Positions 1 through 6,032 of a stretch of 6,100 bases of DNA are shown here, piece after piece; within the stretch, counting starts at the first letter, position 1; each line of letters starts with the position of its first letter. The DNA comes from DASVBJ01 sp036375895. Its GTDB lineage: Bacteria > Actinomycetota > Actinomycetes > JACCUZ01. Position numbers and translations under genes: made by a program. The notes under the pieces are model-generated. The model was not told where the DNA came from and ran no database searches. It was given only the letters and a program-made list of their open reading frames with translations. The stretch lies in contig DASVBJ010000375.1 of NCBI GenBank assembly GCA_036375895.1, forward strand, positions 1 to 6,100, given 5' to 3'.

Positions 1-1410
1 CTACGGGCCGGTGAGGAAGGGATCCTCGAGCTGCTGGGGCGAGAGCGCCGTCTGGACCACCACCCGGCCCGAGGGAGAACGCACGGTGACCACGATCGGC
101 GACCCACCGTAGGGATTGCCGAGCCCGGCCGGCAGGAGCGCGACCCCTGTCGCGTCGAGCCGGACCGTGACCGGGTCGCGTCCTGCCTCGGCGACCACGG
201 CGGTCCCGCGCCCGGAGGGGCTGATCAGCGAGACCCGGCCGGTGGGCCCTCCGCCCGGATCGGCCAGCCAGGGCATCCGGTCGGCGTCCGCCCAGGGCAC
301 CGGCCGCAGGCCCTGCGCCCAGGTGCTCACCCCCTCGGAGGTGGACGGGTCCCCGTTCTCCGCGAGGAGCGTCTGGAACGTCGGGCCGTCCCGGCGTCGC
401 ACCACGACCAAGGTGGCCCGCTCGGCGTTGGACAGCCGGCCGCTCCAGACCACATGCGCCGAGACTGCATCGGTGTCCAGCACGCCTCTCGTGACGTCGA
501 AGACCGCCTGGGAGAGGTCCTCTGGCGCGGGGCCCCTATAGGACCCGGCGTCCACGCCCTCGACCTGGATCGGCTCTGTCGGCTGGGTCAGGTCGCAGCA
601 CCCGTCGACCTGCAGCTGCAGCGGAAACGTCGGACCCAGCGCCTCGGGGCGGGCCACGACCAGCGGGTCGACCCTGGTGCCGAGGTCGACGACGACGGCA
701 CCGTCACGGCTGTCCACGCCACGCCAGCGACGCGTGGCCGTGCCGTCGGGGTGCCAGTCGAGGCGACCCGAGACCCGGAGCGAGAACGGTGCGGGACGGC
801 CGACGACCAGCGCGTAGACGTGGCCGTCGGTGCCGTGGCCGGCCCAGCCGCCCAGCTCGTCGGCACCGGAGATGCCACCGGTCAGGGCCACGGTCGCCCG
901 GTCGACGGACGACCCGGGGGCGACGTACACCCCCATCACCTCGACCCCCGGGCCGACGTCGATGCCGAGCTCCTGGGGCTGCACGGCCACGACCGCCGCC
1001 CGGCTACCCTCGGGCAGGGTCGCTGCGAGGAGGACCTTGCTGGCGCCGACGCGGTCCCGCCCGACCCGCTCGAGGACGGCCGAAGTGAAGGCCCGGTCGT
1101 CGGCCAGGTCACCGCGGGCCTTCCACGCCAGCGCCGCGGCCGGACGTGGCGTCGGGGTCGGGGTCGAGGTCACCCGCTGGGACGTGGTCGGGCGTGGGTT
1201 GCGGTCGGGCGGCCGCGGCCGCTCCGAGCTGGACACGAGACCAGGCCCGACGAGGACCACGACGACGGCGAGCGCCAGCAGCCCGATGCCGCGCACCACC
1301 CATGGGTTGGCGAGCCGCCTCGGCCCCTCCCGCTCGCCGTCGCCTGACGACAGCTCGTCGGACGGTGCCGGGCCGGCAGGCGGCGGCCGCCACCCTCCCC
1401 CGCTGGTCAC
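1..1410 (-). CDS. Single-pass membrane-anchored protein with large extracytoplasmic domain, function unknown
   Basis: This is a 469-residue protein I do not recognise. It has a short Gly/Pro-rich cytoplasmic tail (about 1-37), one hydrophobic helix (about 38-59) preceded by Arg31, Arg32 and Arg40, and a Pro/Thr/Arg-rich linker (about 62-91, with a TPTPTP run). A long soluble part of about 375 residues follows and looks beta-rich, with many Val/Gly/Asp turns. The topology suggests N-in, with the bulk outside the membrane. The only cysteines I see are the adjacent pair C271-C272. The stop codon (TAG) lies at the very first bases of the window, so the gene is complete. The chosen start is a GTG without a clear ribosome binding site, 18 bases after the hydroxyacid dehydrogenase stop. 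A GTG pair at codons 38-39 is possible but would remove the positively charged tail. It is probably co-transcribed with that dehydrogenase. Third-position GC is high throughout, which supports coding. No enzymatic motif is visible. Confidence 0.8.
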   Translation of the reverse strand: MTSGGGWRPPPAGPAPSDELSSGDGEREGPRRLANPWVVRGIGLLALAVVVVLVGPGLVSSSERPRPPDRNPRPTTSQRVTSTPTPTPRPAAALAWKARGDLADDRAFTSAVLERVGRDRVGASKVLLAATLPEGSRAAVVAVQPQELGIDVGPGVEVMGVYVAPGSSVDRATVALTGGISGADELGGWAGHGTDGHVYALVVGRPAPFSLRVSGRLDWHPDGTATRRWRGVDSRDGAVVVDLGTRVDPLVVARPEALGPTFPLQLQVDGCCDLTQPTEPIQVEGVDAGSYRGPAPEDLSQAVFDVTRGVLDTDAVSAHVVWSGRLSNAERATLVVVRRRDGPTFQTLLAENGDPSTSEGVSTWAQGLRPVPWADADRMPWLADPGGGPTGRVSLISPSGRGTAVVAEAGRDPVTVRLDATGVALLPAGLGNPYGGSPIVVTVRSPSGRVVVQTALSPQQLEDPFLTGP

Positions 1411-1422
1411 GCCGCGAGTGTA

Positions 1423-1439
1423 GGGACTTCAGTAGTCCC
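1423..1439 (-). repeat. Short hairpin over the hydroxyacid dehydrogenase stop codon
   Basis: GGGACT at 1423-1428 and AGTCCC at 1434-1439 form a perfect 6-bp inverted repeat with a 5-base loop. The loop holds the TGA stop of the hydroxyacid dehydrogenase (1429-1431). No T-run follows on the minus strand, so this is not a canonical intrinsic terminator. The stem ends 12 bases before the GTG of the downstream membrane protein, whose start lacks a clear Shine-Dalgarno sequence. It could affect reinitiation or mRNA processing, or be chance. The repeat is seen directly; any role is inference. Confidence 0.35.
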
Positions 1440-2343
1440 CGGACACGACATTCAGCAGCGGCTCACCCGCGCAGTAGCGCCGCAGCTGCTCGGCGACGAG
1501 GCGCATCGCCCGCGGCAGGAACGCCGACGTGTTGCCGCCGACGTGCGGGCTGACCAGCACGCCCGGGGCGGTCCAGAGCGGATGGTCGGGTGGCAGCGGC
1601 TCCGGGTCGGTGACGTCGAGCGCGGCCCGCAGCCGCCCGGAGCGGAGCTCGGCGAGCAGGGCGTCGGTCCGTACGACGGGTCCGCGCGCGACGTTGACGA
1701 GCAGCGCCCCGTCGGCCATGGCCGCGAGGAACGCCGCATCGACCAGGCCCGTGGTCTCGGCCGTCATCGGCACGGTGAGCACCACGACGTCGGCCCGCGG
1801 CAGCAGCTCCGGGAGCGAGCCCATCCCGGCGACTCCGTCGCGGGGGCTGCGGGCGACCCGCAGCACGTCGCACTCGAAGCCGGCCAACCGGGCCTCGACG
1901 GCGGCGCCCACCGAGCCGTAGCCCACGACGAGGACGGTCTTGTCGGCCAGTGACTCGAACCGGCCGTGCGCCCAGTCGCCGCGGTCCTGCGCGCGCACGA
2001 ACCCCGGCAGGTTGCGCATCGAAGCGAGCGTGAGTGCGACCGCGAGCTCGGCGGTCGACGCGTCGTGCACCCCCTTGGCGTTGCACAGGGTCACCCCGTC
2101 GGGCACGAGCGGCACGTAGTCGTCGACGCCGGCGGTGAGCGTCTGGGCGACCCGCAGCGAGGGCATGGAGGCCATCAGGCGCAGCGGCTCGAGCCCGAAC
2201 ATGTACGGCACGACGTAGACCTCGACCTCGCCGATGCCGGCGGGTGGCTCGCCCTGCCCGTCGTACACCTCCACCTCGACGCCGTCCGGGACACCGCCCA
2301 TGCGTTGCACGGCGTCGGCGTAGGGCAGCCAGACGAGGGTCAC
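1429..2343 (-). CDS. D-2-hydroxyacid dehydrogenase (glyoxylate/hydroxypyruvate reductase-like)
   Basis: This 304-residue cytosolic oxidoreductase belongs to the D-isomer-specific 2-hydroxyacid dehydrogenase family, which interconverts 2-keto acids and D-2-hydroxy acids. The Rossmann motif GYGSVG lies at 141-146. The family catalytic set is present: Arg220 in NVARGP, Glu248 in DPEP and His267 in SPHVGG. The second Rossmann strand ends in VARS (Arg165) rather than the Asp typical of NAD enzymes, so NADP(H) preference is likely. The length is slightly below the usual 310-340 residues because the N-terminal catalytic half is compact. The GTG start is fixed by a strong GGAGGT nine bases upstream. 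The reading frame stays open far upstream, but that stretch is the shadow of the divergent lipoprotein gene. The substrate cannot be read from sequence: glyoxylate, hydroxypyruvate and phenylpyruvate-type acids are all possible. The next gene starts 18 bases downstream, so the two probably form an operon. Confidence 0.93.
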   Translation of the reverse strand: MTLVWLPYADAVQRMGGVPDGVEVEVYDGQGEPPAGIGEVEVYVVPYMFGLEPLRLMASMPSLRVAQTLTAGVDDYVPLVPDGVTLCNAKGVHDASTAELAVALTLASMRNLPGFVRAQDRGDWAHGRFESLADKTVLVVGYGSVGAAVEARLAGFECDVLRVARSPRDGVAGMGSLPELLPRADVVVLTVPMTAETTGLVDAAFLAAMADGALLVNVARGPVVRTDALLAELRSGRLRAALDVTDPEPLPPDHPLWTAPGVLVSPHVGGNTSAFLPRAMRLVAEQLRRYCAGEPLLNVVSGDY

Positions 2344-2352
2344 GACCGCGTT

Positions 2353-2358
2353 ACCTCC
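2353..2358 (-). promoter_or_regulatory. Ribosome binding site that fixes the hydroxyacid dehydrogenase start
   Basis: On the minus strand GGAGGT lies nine bases before the GTG at 2343. It is the best Shine-Dalgarno match in this region. It rules out both the in-frame GTG fifteen codons upstream and the much longer open frame, giving a protein that begins MTLVWLPY. Confidence 0.8.
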
Positions 2359-2382
2359 ATGCGCCCCGACGATAACGAGTGT

Positions 2383-2413
2383 CACCGGCGGGTGGCGGCG
2401 GAGCATGCCGGTG
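2383..2413. repeat. 7-bp inverted repeat in the leader of the sugar dehydrogenase
   Basis: CACCGGC (2383-2389) and GCCGGTG (2407-2413) are a perfect inverted repeat separated by 17 bases. The second arm abuts the probable ribosome binding site GGTGAGG (2414-2420) of the lipoprotein gene. It could be an operator with half-sites about 24 bases centre to centre, or an RNA hairpin that influences translation. In DNA this GC-rich, chance is a serious alternative. Confidence 0.3.
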
Positions 2414-2427
2414 GGTGAGGGTGAGGC

Positions 2428-3597
2428 ATGCCCGCCCGACGTACGACGGTCGCCGCGCTGGTCGCCCTCGCGCTCCTCACCGCGGGATGCAGCGGCGACG
2501 ACCCAGCGCCGCCCGGCCGGGACGCCTCGTCGACGCCTCCGAGCAGCGTGAGCACCCCGCCGAGCCCGAGCGGCACGACGCCACCGACGGCTGCCCCGAC
2601 GTCGCCGTCGGCCGGCGCCGGCCGGGTCCTGACACCGAAGGTCGCCGGCGTCGTCGCGCGCGACCTCGACGTGCCGTGGGGCCTTGCCTTCCTGCCCGAC
2701 GGCTCCGCGCTCGTGAGCGAGCGGGACACCGGACTGGTCAAGGCGGTCACGCGGTCCGGCCGGGTGCGCACGGTGGGCCGAGTCGGCGGTGTCGACGGCC
2801 GCGGCGAGGGCGGGCTGCTCGGCCTCGCCCTCTCCCCGTCGTACCCCACGGACCGAGCGCTCTTCGCGTACTTCACGGCAGGCGACGAGAACCGCATCGC
2901 GCGCATGACCTACGACGGTCAGGCACTGTCCGGCCAGCGCACCATCTTCGGCGGCATCCCGGCCGGCGGGATCCACAACGGCGGCCGGATCGCCTTCGGC
3001 CCCGACGGGTTCCTCTACGTGGGGACGGGTGAGGCCGGCCTGCGCGACCCGGCACAGGACCGGAGCTCCCTCGGCGGGAAGATCCTGCGGATCACCGCGG
3101 ACGGCAAGCCGGCGCCGGGCAACCCGTTCGGCGACTCGCCCGTCTACAGCTACGGCCACCGCAACGTGCAAGGGCTGGCGTGGGACGCGCAGGGGCGGCT
3201 CTGGGCGAGCGAGTTCGGCCAGAACACCTGGGACGAGCTGAACCTGATCCGGCCCGGCCGCAACTACGGCTGGCCACGGGTGGAGGGCCGCGCCCGCGAC
3301 CCGCGGTACGTCGACCCGGTCCGGCAGTGGTCGACCGACGAGGCGTCGCCGAGCGGCGTCGCGGTGGCAGGCAACGCGGTCTACCTCGCGGCACTGCGAG
3401 GAGCCCGGCTGTGGCAGGTGCCGCTACCCGCCGGCCGGCCGGGGACCTCGAGGGCCTTCCTGACCGGCGACTACGGCCGGCTGCGGACGGTGGCCCTCGC
3501 CCCGGACGGCTCCCTGTGGGTCATGACCAGCAACCGCGACGGCCGCGGCAGCCCCCGAAGCGGCGACGACAAGATCATCCGACTCACCCTTTCCTGA
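2428..3597 (+). CDS. Lipoprotein PQQ-dependent aldose sugar dehydrogenase (glucose/sorbosone dehydrogenase family)
   Basis: This 389-residue exported enzyme is of the soluble glucose/aldose sugar dehydrogenase type (six-bladed beta-propeller, YliI/Asd-like), which oxidises aldoses to lactones with PQQ. It has a lipoprotein signal peptide with Arg4-Arg5, a hydrophobic core at about 8-18 and lipobox LTAGC, giving lipidation at C21, the only cysteine. A Ser/Thr/Pro tether (about 25-62) follows. Family motifs run in order: DVPWGLAFLPDG (81-92), EGGLLGLALSP (127-137), HNGGRIAFGPDG (183-194, with the likely catalytic base His183), GHRNVQGLAWD (243-253, with Arg245 and Asn246), SEFGQNTWDELN (261-272) and GRNYGWP (277-283). 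The protein should sit on the outer face of the cell membrane. The ATG has a GGTGAGG seven bases upstream. PQQ use is a family inference: no PQQ synthesis gene is in the window. It is transcribed alone on this strand and ends three bases short of the convergent neighbour. Confidence 0.94.
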   Translation: MPARRTTVAALVALALLTAGCSGDDPAPPGRDASSTPPSSVSTPPSPSGTTPPTAAPTSPSAGAGRVLTPKVAGVVARDLDVPWGLAFLPDGSALVSERDTGLVKAVTRSGRVRTVGRVGGVDGRGEGGLLGLALSPSYPTDRALFAYFTAGDENRIARMTYDGQALSGQRTIFGGIPAGGIHNGGRIAFGPDGFLYVGTGEAGLRDPAQDRSSLGGKILRITADGKPAPGNPFGDSPVYSYGHRNVQGLAWDAQGRLWASEFGQNTWDELNLIRPGRNYGWPRVEGRARDPRYVDPVRQWSTDEASPSGVAVAGNAVYLAALRGARLWQVPLPAGRPGTSRAFLTGDYGRLRTVALAPDGSLWVMTSNRDGRGSPRSGDDKIIRLTLS

Positions 3598-3600
3598 GCC

Positions 3601-4524
3601 TCACTGATGAGCGGCAGTCAGTGCGTCGACCATCTCGTCGTGCAGCGCCGCGATCTCGCGGAAGGCGTGTGCGAGCTGCCTCGCATCGTCGCGCACGGCG
3701 GCGAGCTGAGCGCGGCCGAGCGTCCGCGCCTGCCTGTCCAGCACATCGGCGACGCGCGGCCAGTCACCGAGGACGGCAGCTGCGTCCGCTCGGCGCCGAG
3801 CGCCCAGGCGCAGCGAGAAGTTCTGCAGCACGGGCAGCGCAGGCGCCCCGAGTCCGGCGTCGGCGGAGTCGGCCAGGGCGTGCAAGGCGTCCGCGCTGCC
3901 ACGCCCCTCGGCACCGCCGCGCGCCCAGTCAAGGGCAAGGGGAACAAGGTCGCGCAACGCGTCGTCGATGGTGCGTTCACTCGTGCGGCGGAAACCTGTT
4001 CGCAGAGGAAAGCGCCCGTTGCCGTAGGCAAGGGTGTCGCTGCCCCAGGCGGCGAGGAACGCCTCCCGGGGCAGCCAGGCGTACGGGTGCCCCTGCGGGT
4101 CGTGCATCGTGACGCCCTCAGGTCCGGCCTCGAGCACGGCGACGAAGTGGTCGGCTCCCAGCGGCCGGTCCGAGCCGGGTTGATGCGCCAGCAGTCCGAG
4201 CTCGAGCGGCCCGACGAAGACGGCGCCGACGGCGCTCAGCTCGGCGAGCCGTCCGAAGGCCTCGTCCTCCGAGGAGAAGGTCTCCCGGTCGCAGTCCCAG
4301 CCCAGCAGCGAGAGCGCCTGGTCCAGGCCCGTGTCAGGGTCCCATCCGACCGGGTCGAACAGCGGCAGCGGCCCCGCCATCTGGAAGCCGAATGGCGAGC
4401 CCGTCAAGGTCTCGACGAGGTGGGGGTGCCAGTTGGCGTCCACCACCATGCACAGGGTGTTGGCGTAGCAGTAGGGGCCGGAGCCGATGTAGGGAGTCAC
4501 ACCGGTCAGGGAGTTGCGCCGCAC
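3601..4524 (-). CDS. BtrH-like papain-fold cysteine protein (putative acyltransferase/peptidase-like)
   Basis: This 307-residue protein has an N-terminal half resembling the BtrH N-terminal / C39-like papain fold. In butirosin synthesis BtrH moves an acyl chain from a carrier protein to the antibiotic. The visible candidate triad is Cys19 in GPYCYANTLC, His126 in ADHFVAVLEAG and Asp142 in MHDPQGHPY, in the right order and with typical spacing. Conserved-looking blocks between them are LTGSPFG (40-46) and FDPVGWDPDTGLDQALSLLGW (ending near 76). From about 183 the protein is helical and Ala/Arg-rich, possibly a lid or partner-binding domain. There is no signal peptide or membrane helix, so it is cytosolic. 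The GTG start overlaps the gatB stop by 19 bases. A second GTG at 4500 (codon 9) would avoid the overlap and keep the fold; neither has a good ribosome binding site, so coupling to gatB translation is likely. Substrate unknown. A C39-like peptidase is the alternative. The family call is from motif recognition only. Confidence 0.8.
   Translation of the reverse strand: MRRNSLTGVTPYIGSGPYCYANTLCMVVDANWHPHLVETLTGSPFGFQMAGPLPLFDPVGWDPDTGLDQALSLLGWDCDRETFSSEDEAFGRLAELSAVGAVFVGPLELGLLAHQPGSDRPLGADHFVAVLEAGPEGVTMHDPQGHPYAWLPREAFLAAWGSDTLAYGNGRFPLRTGFRRTSERTIDDALRDLVPLALDWARGGAEGRGSADALHALADSADAGLGAPALPVLQNFSLRLGARRRADAAAVLGDWPRVADVLDRQARTLGRAQLAAVRDDARQLAHAFREIAALHDEMVDALTAAHQ
3602..3623. repeat. Short inverted repeat at the junction of two convergent genes
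   Basis: CACTGA (3602-3607) and TCAGTG (3618-3623) form a perfect 6-bp inverted repeat with a 10-base loop, starting within the stop codon of the BtrH-like gene and four bases after the sugar dehydrogenase stop codon. There is no T-run on either side and the stem is only half GC, so it is at best a weak terminator. No better terminator is visible between these convergent genes, so their transcripts probably overlap. Confidence 0.25.
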
Positions 4525-6032
4525 CGCTCGATGACCAGCTCGCGCACCCGCGCCGCGTCCGCCTGGCCGCGGGTCGCCTTCATGACCGCGCCGACGATGG
4601 CGCCCGCCGCGGCGACCTTGCCGGAGCGAATCTTGTCGGCGACCTCGGGCTGCGCCGCGAGGGCCTCGTCGACCGCCGCGATGAGCGACGCGTCGTCCGA
4701 GACGACCTGCAGCCCGCGGGAGGCGACCACCTCGTCGGGCTCACCCTCTCCCGCGAGGACACCCTCGATCACCTGACGGGCGAGCTTGTCGGTGAGCGCC
4801 CCCTCCCCGACCAGCGCCACGACGCGGGCGACCTGAGCCGGCGTCACCGGCAGCGAGGCCAGGTCGGTGCCCCGCTCGTTGGCCGTGCGGGCGAGCTCTC
4901 CCAGCCACCACTTGCGCGCCGCGTCCAGTGGGGCCCCGGCGGCGACCGTCCGCTCCACCACGTCGACGGCGCCGGCGTTGACCAGCGACTGCATCTCGAA
5001 GTCGCTCAGCCCCCAGGTCTGCTGCAGCTGCCGGTGGCGCACCGCGGGCGACTCGGGCAGGCCGGCGCGCAGCTCCTCCACCCACGCCGGGTCGGGAGCG
5101 ATCGGCACCAGGTCGGGCTCGGGGAAGTAGCGGTAGTCCTCGGCCTGCTCCTTGGACCGCCCGGGCGTGGTGACGCCGGTGTCCTCGTGCCAGTGGCGGG
5201 TCTCCTGCACGACCCGGCCGCCCGAGCCGAGGACCCCGGCCTGCCGGGAGATCTCGTGGCGCACCGCCCGCTCGACCGAGCGCAGGGAGTTGACGTTCTT
5301 GGTCTCCGACCGGGTGCCGAACGGCGCGTCCGGACCGGGACGCAGCGACACGTTGGCGTCGCAGCGCAGCGAGCCCTGCTCCATCCGGACGTCCGAGACG
5401 CCGAGGGTGCGCATCAGCTCGCGCAGCTCGGTGACGTAGGCCCGCGCCACCGTCGGTGCCAGGGCGCCCGTGCCGACGATCGGCTTGGTGACGATCTCGA
5501 TGAGCGGGATGCCCGCCCGGTTGTAGTCGACGAGCGAGTAGTCGGCGCCGTGGATGCGACCCGTCGCGCCGCCGACGTGCAGCGACTTGCCCGTGTCCTC
5601 CTCCATGTGGACGCGCTCGATCTCGACCCGGACGGTCCGGGTGCCCTCGTCGGTCGGGACCTCGACGTCGAGCCAGCCGTCGGTGCAGATCGGCTCGTCG
5701 TACTGCGAGGTCTGGAAGTTCTTCGGCATGTCCGGGTAGAAGTAGTTCTTCCGGGCGAACCGGCACCACGCTGCGATGTCGCAGTTCAGCGCGAGCCCCA
5801 CGCGCACGGTCGACTCGACGGCGACCCGGTTGAGCACCGGCAACGAGCCGGGCAGGCCCAGGCAGGTCGGGCACACCTGGGTGTTGGGCGGGGCGCCGAA
5901 GACGGTCGAGCAGCCGCAGAACATCTTCGAGGCCGTGCCCAGCTCGACGTGCACCTCGAGACCGAGGACCGGGTCGAACGCGGCGACGGCCTCGTCGTAA
6001 GGCACCAGCCGGTCGTCGGTGGCGGCGGTCAC
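4506..6032 (-). CDS. gatB: Aspartyl/glutamyl-tRNA(Asn/Gln) amidotransferase subunit B
   Basis: GatB is the tRNA-binding and kinase-like subunit of GatCAB. It phosphorylates the side chain of mischarged Glu-tRNA(Gln) or Asp-tRNA(Asn), and ammonia from GatA then completes Gln-tRNA or Asn-tRNA. At 508 residues it is full length. Visible signatures: VLGLEVHVEL (22-31, with Glu26 and His28), a zinc knuckle with C39, C41, C54 and C57 (CxC then CPTC), ARKNYFYPDMPKNFQ (93-107), VHMEEDTGK (141-149), DYNRAGIPLIEIVTKP (169-184), the block around MEQGSLRCDANVS (217-229), RSETKNVNSL (241-250) and EDYRYFPEPD (298-307). The C-terminal helical GatB/YqeY domain spans about 355-505 and ends with the conserved KATRGQAD. 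The GTG start is supported by GAGGAG five bases upstream and overlaps the upstream stop as GTGA, indicating coupled translation. gatA and gatC are not in the window; in actinobacteria they usually lie upstream nearby. Confidence 0.98.
   Translation of the reverse strand: MTAATDDRLVPYDEAVAAFDPVLGLEVHVELGTASKMFCGCSTVFGAPPNTQVCPTCLGLPGSLPVLNRVAVESTVRVGLALNCDIAAWCRFARKNYFYPDMPKNFQTSQYDEPICTDGWLDVEVPTDEGTRTVRVEIERVHMEEDTGKSLHVGGATGRIHGADYSLVDYNRAGIPLIEIVTKPIVGTGALAPTVARAYVTELRELMRTLGVSDVRMEQGSLRCDANVSLRPGPDAPFGTRSETKNVNSLRSVERAVRHEISRQAGVLGSGGRVVQETRHWHEDTGVTTPGRSKEQAEDYRYFPEPDLVPIAPDPAWVEELRAGLPESPAVRHRQLQQTWGLSDFEMQSLVNAGAVDVVERTVAAGAPLDAARKWWLGELARTANERGTDLASLPVTPAQVARVVALVGEGALTDKLARQVIEGVLAGEGEPDEVVASRGLQVVSDDASLIAAVDEALAAQPEVADKIRSGKVAAAGAIVGAVMKATRGQADAARVRELVIERCGATP

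Larger units (their letters stand above)
2344..2427. promoter_or_regulatory. Divergent intergenic region between hydroxyacid dehydrogenase and sugar dehydrogenase
   Basis: These 84 bases separate two divergently transcribed genes and must hold both start signals unless promoters lie inside the coding regions. The only AT-richer island is around 2371-2380. GATAAC at 2371-2376 is a partial -10 match on the plus strand, and its complement GTTATC could serve the minus strand. I find no convincing -35 element for either, so exact promoters are not assigned. For the plus-strand gene, the purine-rich GGTGAGG at 2414-2420, seven bases before the ATG, is the likely ribosome binding site. Confidence 0.4.

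Noticed and set aside
1142..1175. GGGGTCG-like repeats that could suggest a tandem repeat or quadruplex
   Set aside because: They encode the Pro/Thr linker of the membrane protein; the repetition is explained by TP codons.
454..1347. 297-residue open frame on the plus strand opposite the membrane protein
   Set aside because: Gly/Arg/His/Asp-rich peptide with no domain or start signal, typical antisense shadow in GC-rich DNA; the minus-strand frame has a coherent membrane helix, linker and domain.
2403..2431. Two GCATGC palindromes (2403-2408 and 2426-2431) as possible paired operator sites
   Set aside because: Six-base palindromes are common and the second is simply the ATG start context; too little to call a site.
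2344..3171. Upstream extension of the hydroxyacid dehydrogenase frame to 580 residues
   Set aside because: The extension lies entirely in the intergenic region and opposite the sugar dehydrogenase, is Arg/Ala/Gly-rich without domains, and the strong GGAGGT before 2343 marks the true start. Shadow of high-GC coding DNA.
3180..4112. 310-residue plus-strand frame spanning the end of the sugar dehydrogenase and the BtrH-like gene
   Set aside because: Arg/Pro/Gly-rich shadow across a convergent junction, with no motif.
3607..4776. 389-residue open frame on the plus strand opposite the BtrH-like gene and gatB
   Set aside because: It crosses two real genes, has low-complexity Gly/Arg/Val/Gln-rich composition and no recognisable fold; gatB is unmistakable on the other strand.
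4741..5874. 377-residue minus-strand frame inside gatB
   Set aside because: Same-strand shifted shadow rich in Arg/Gly/Pro/Ala; gatB motifs occupy the correct frame throughout.
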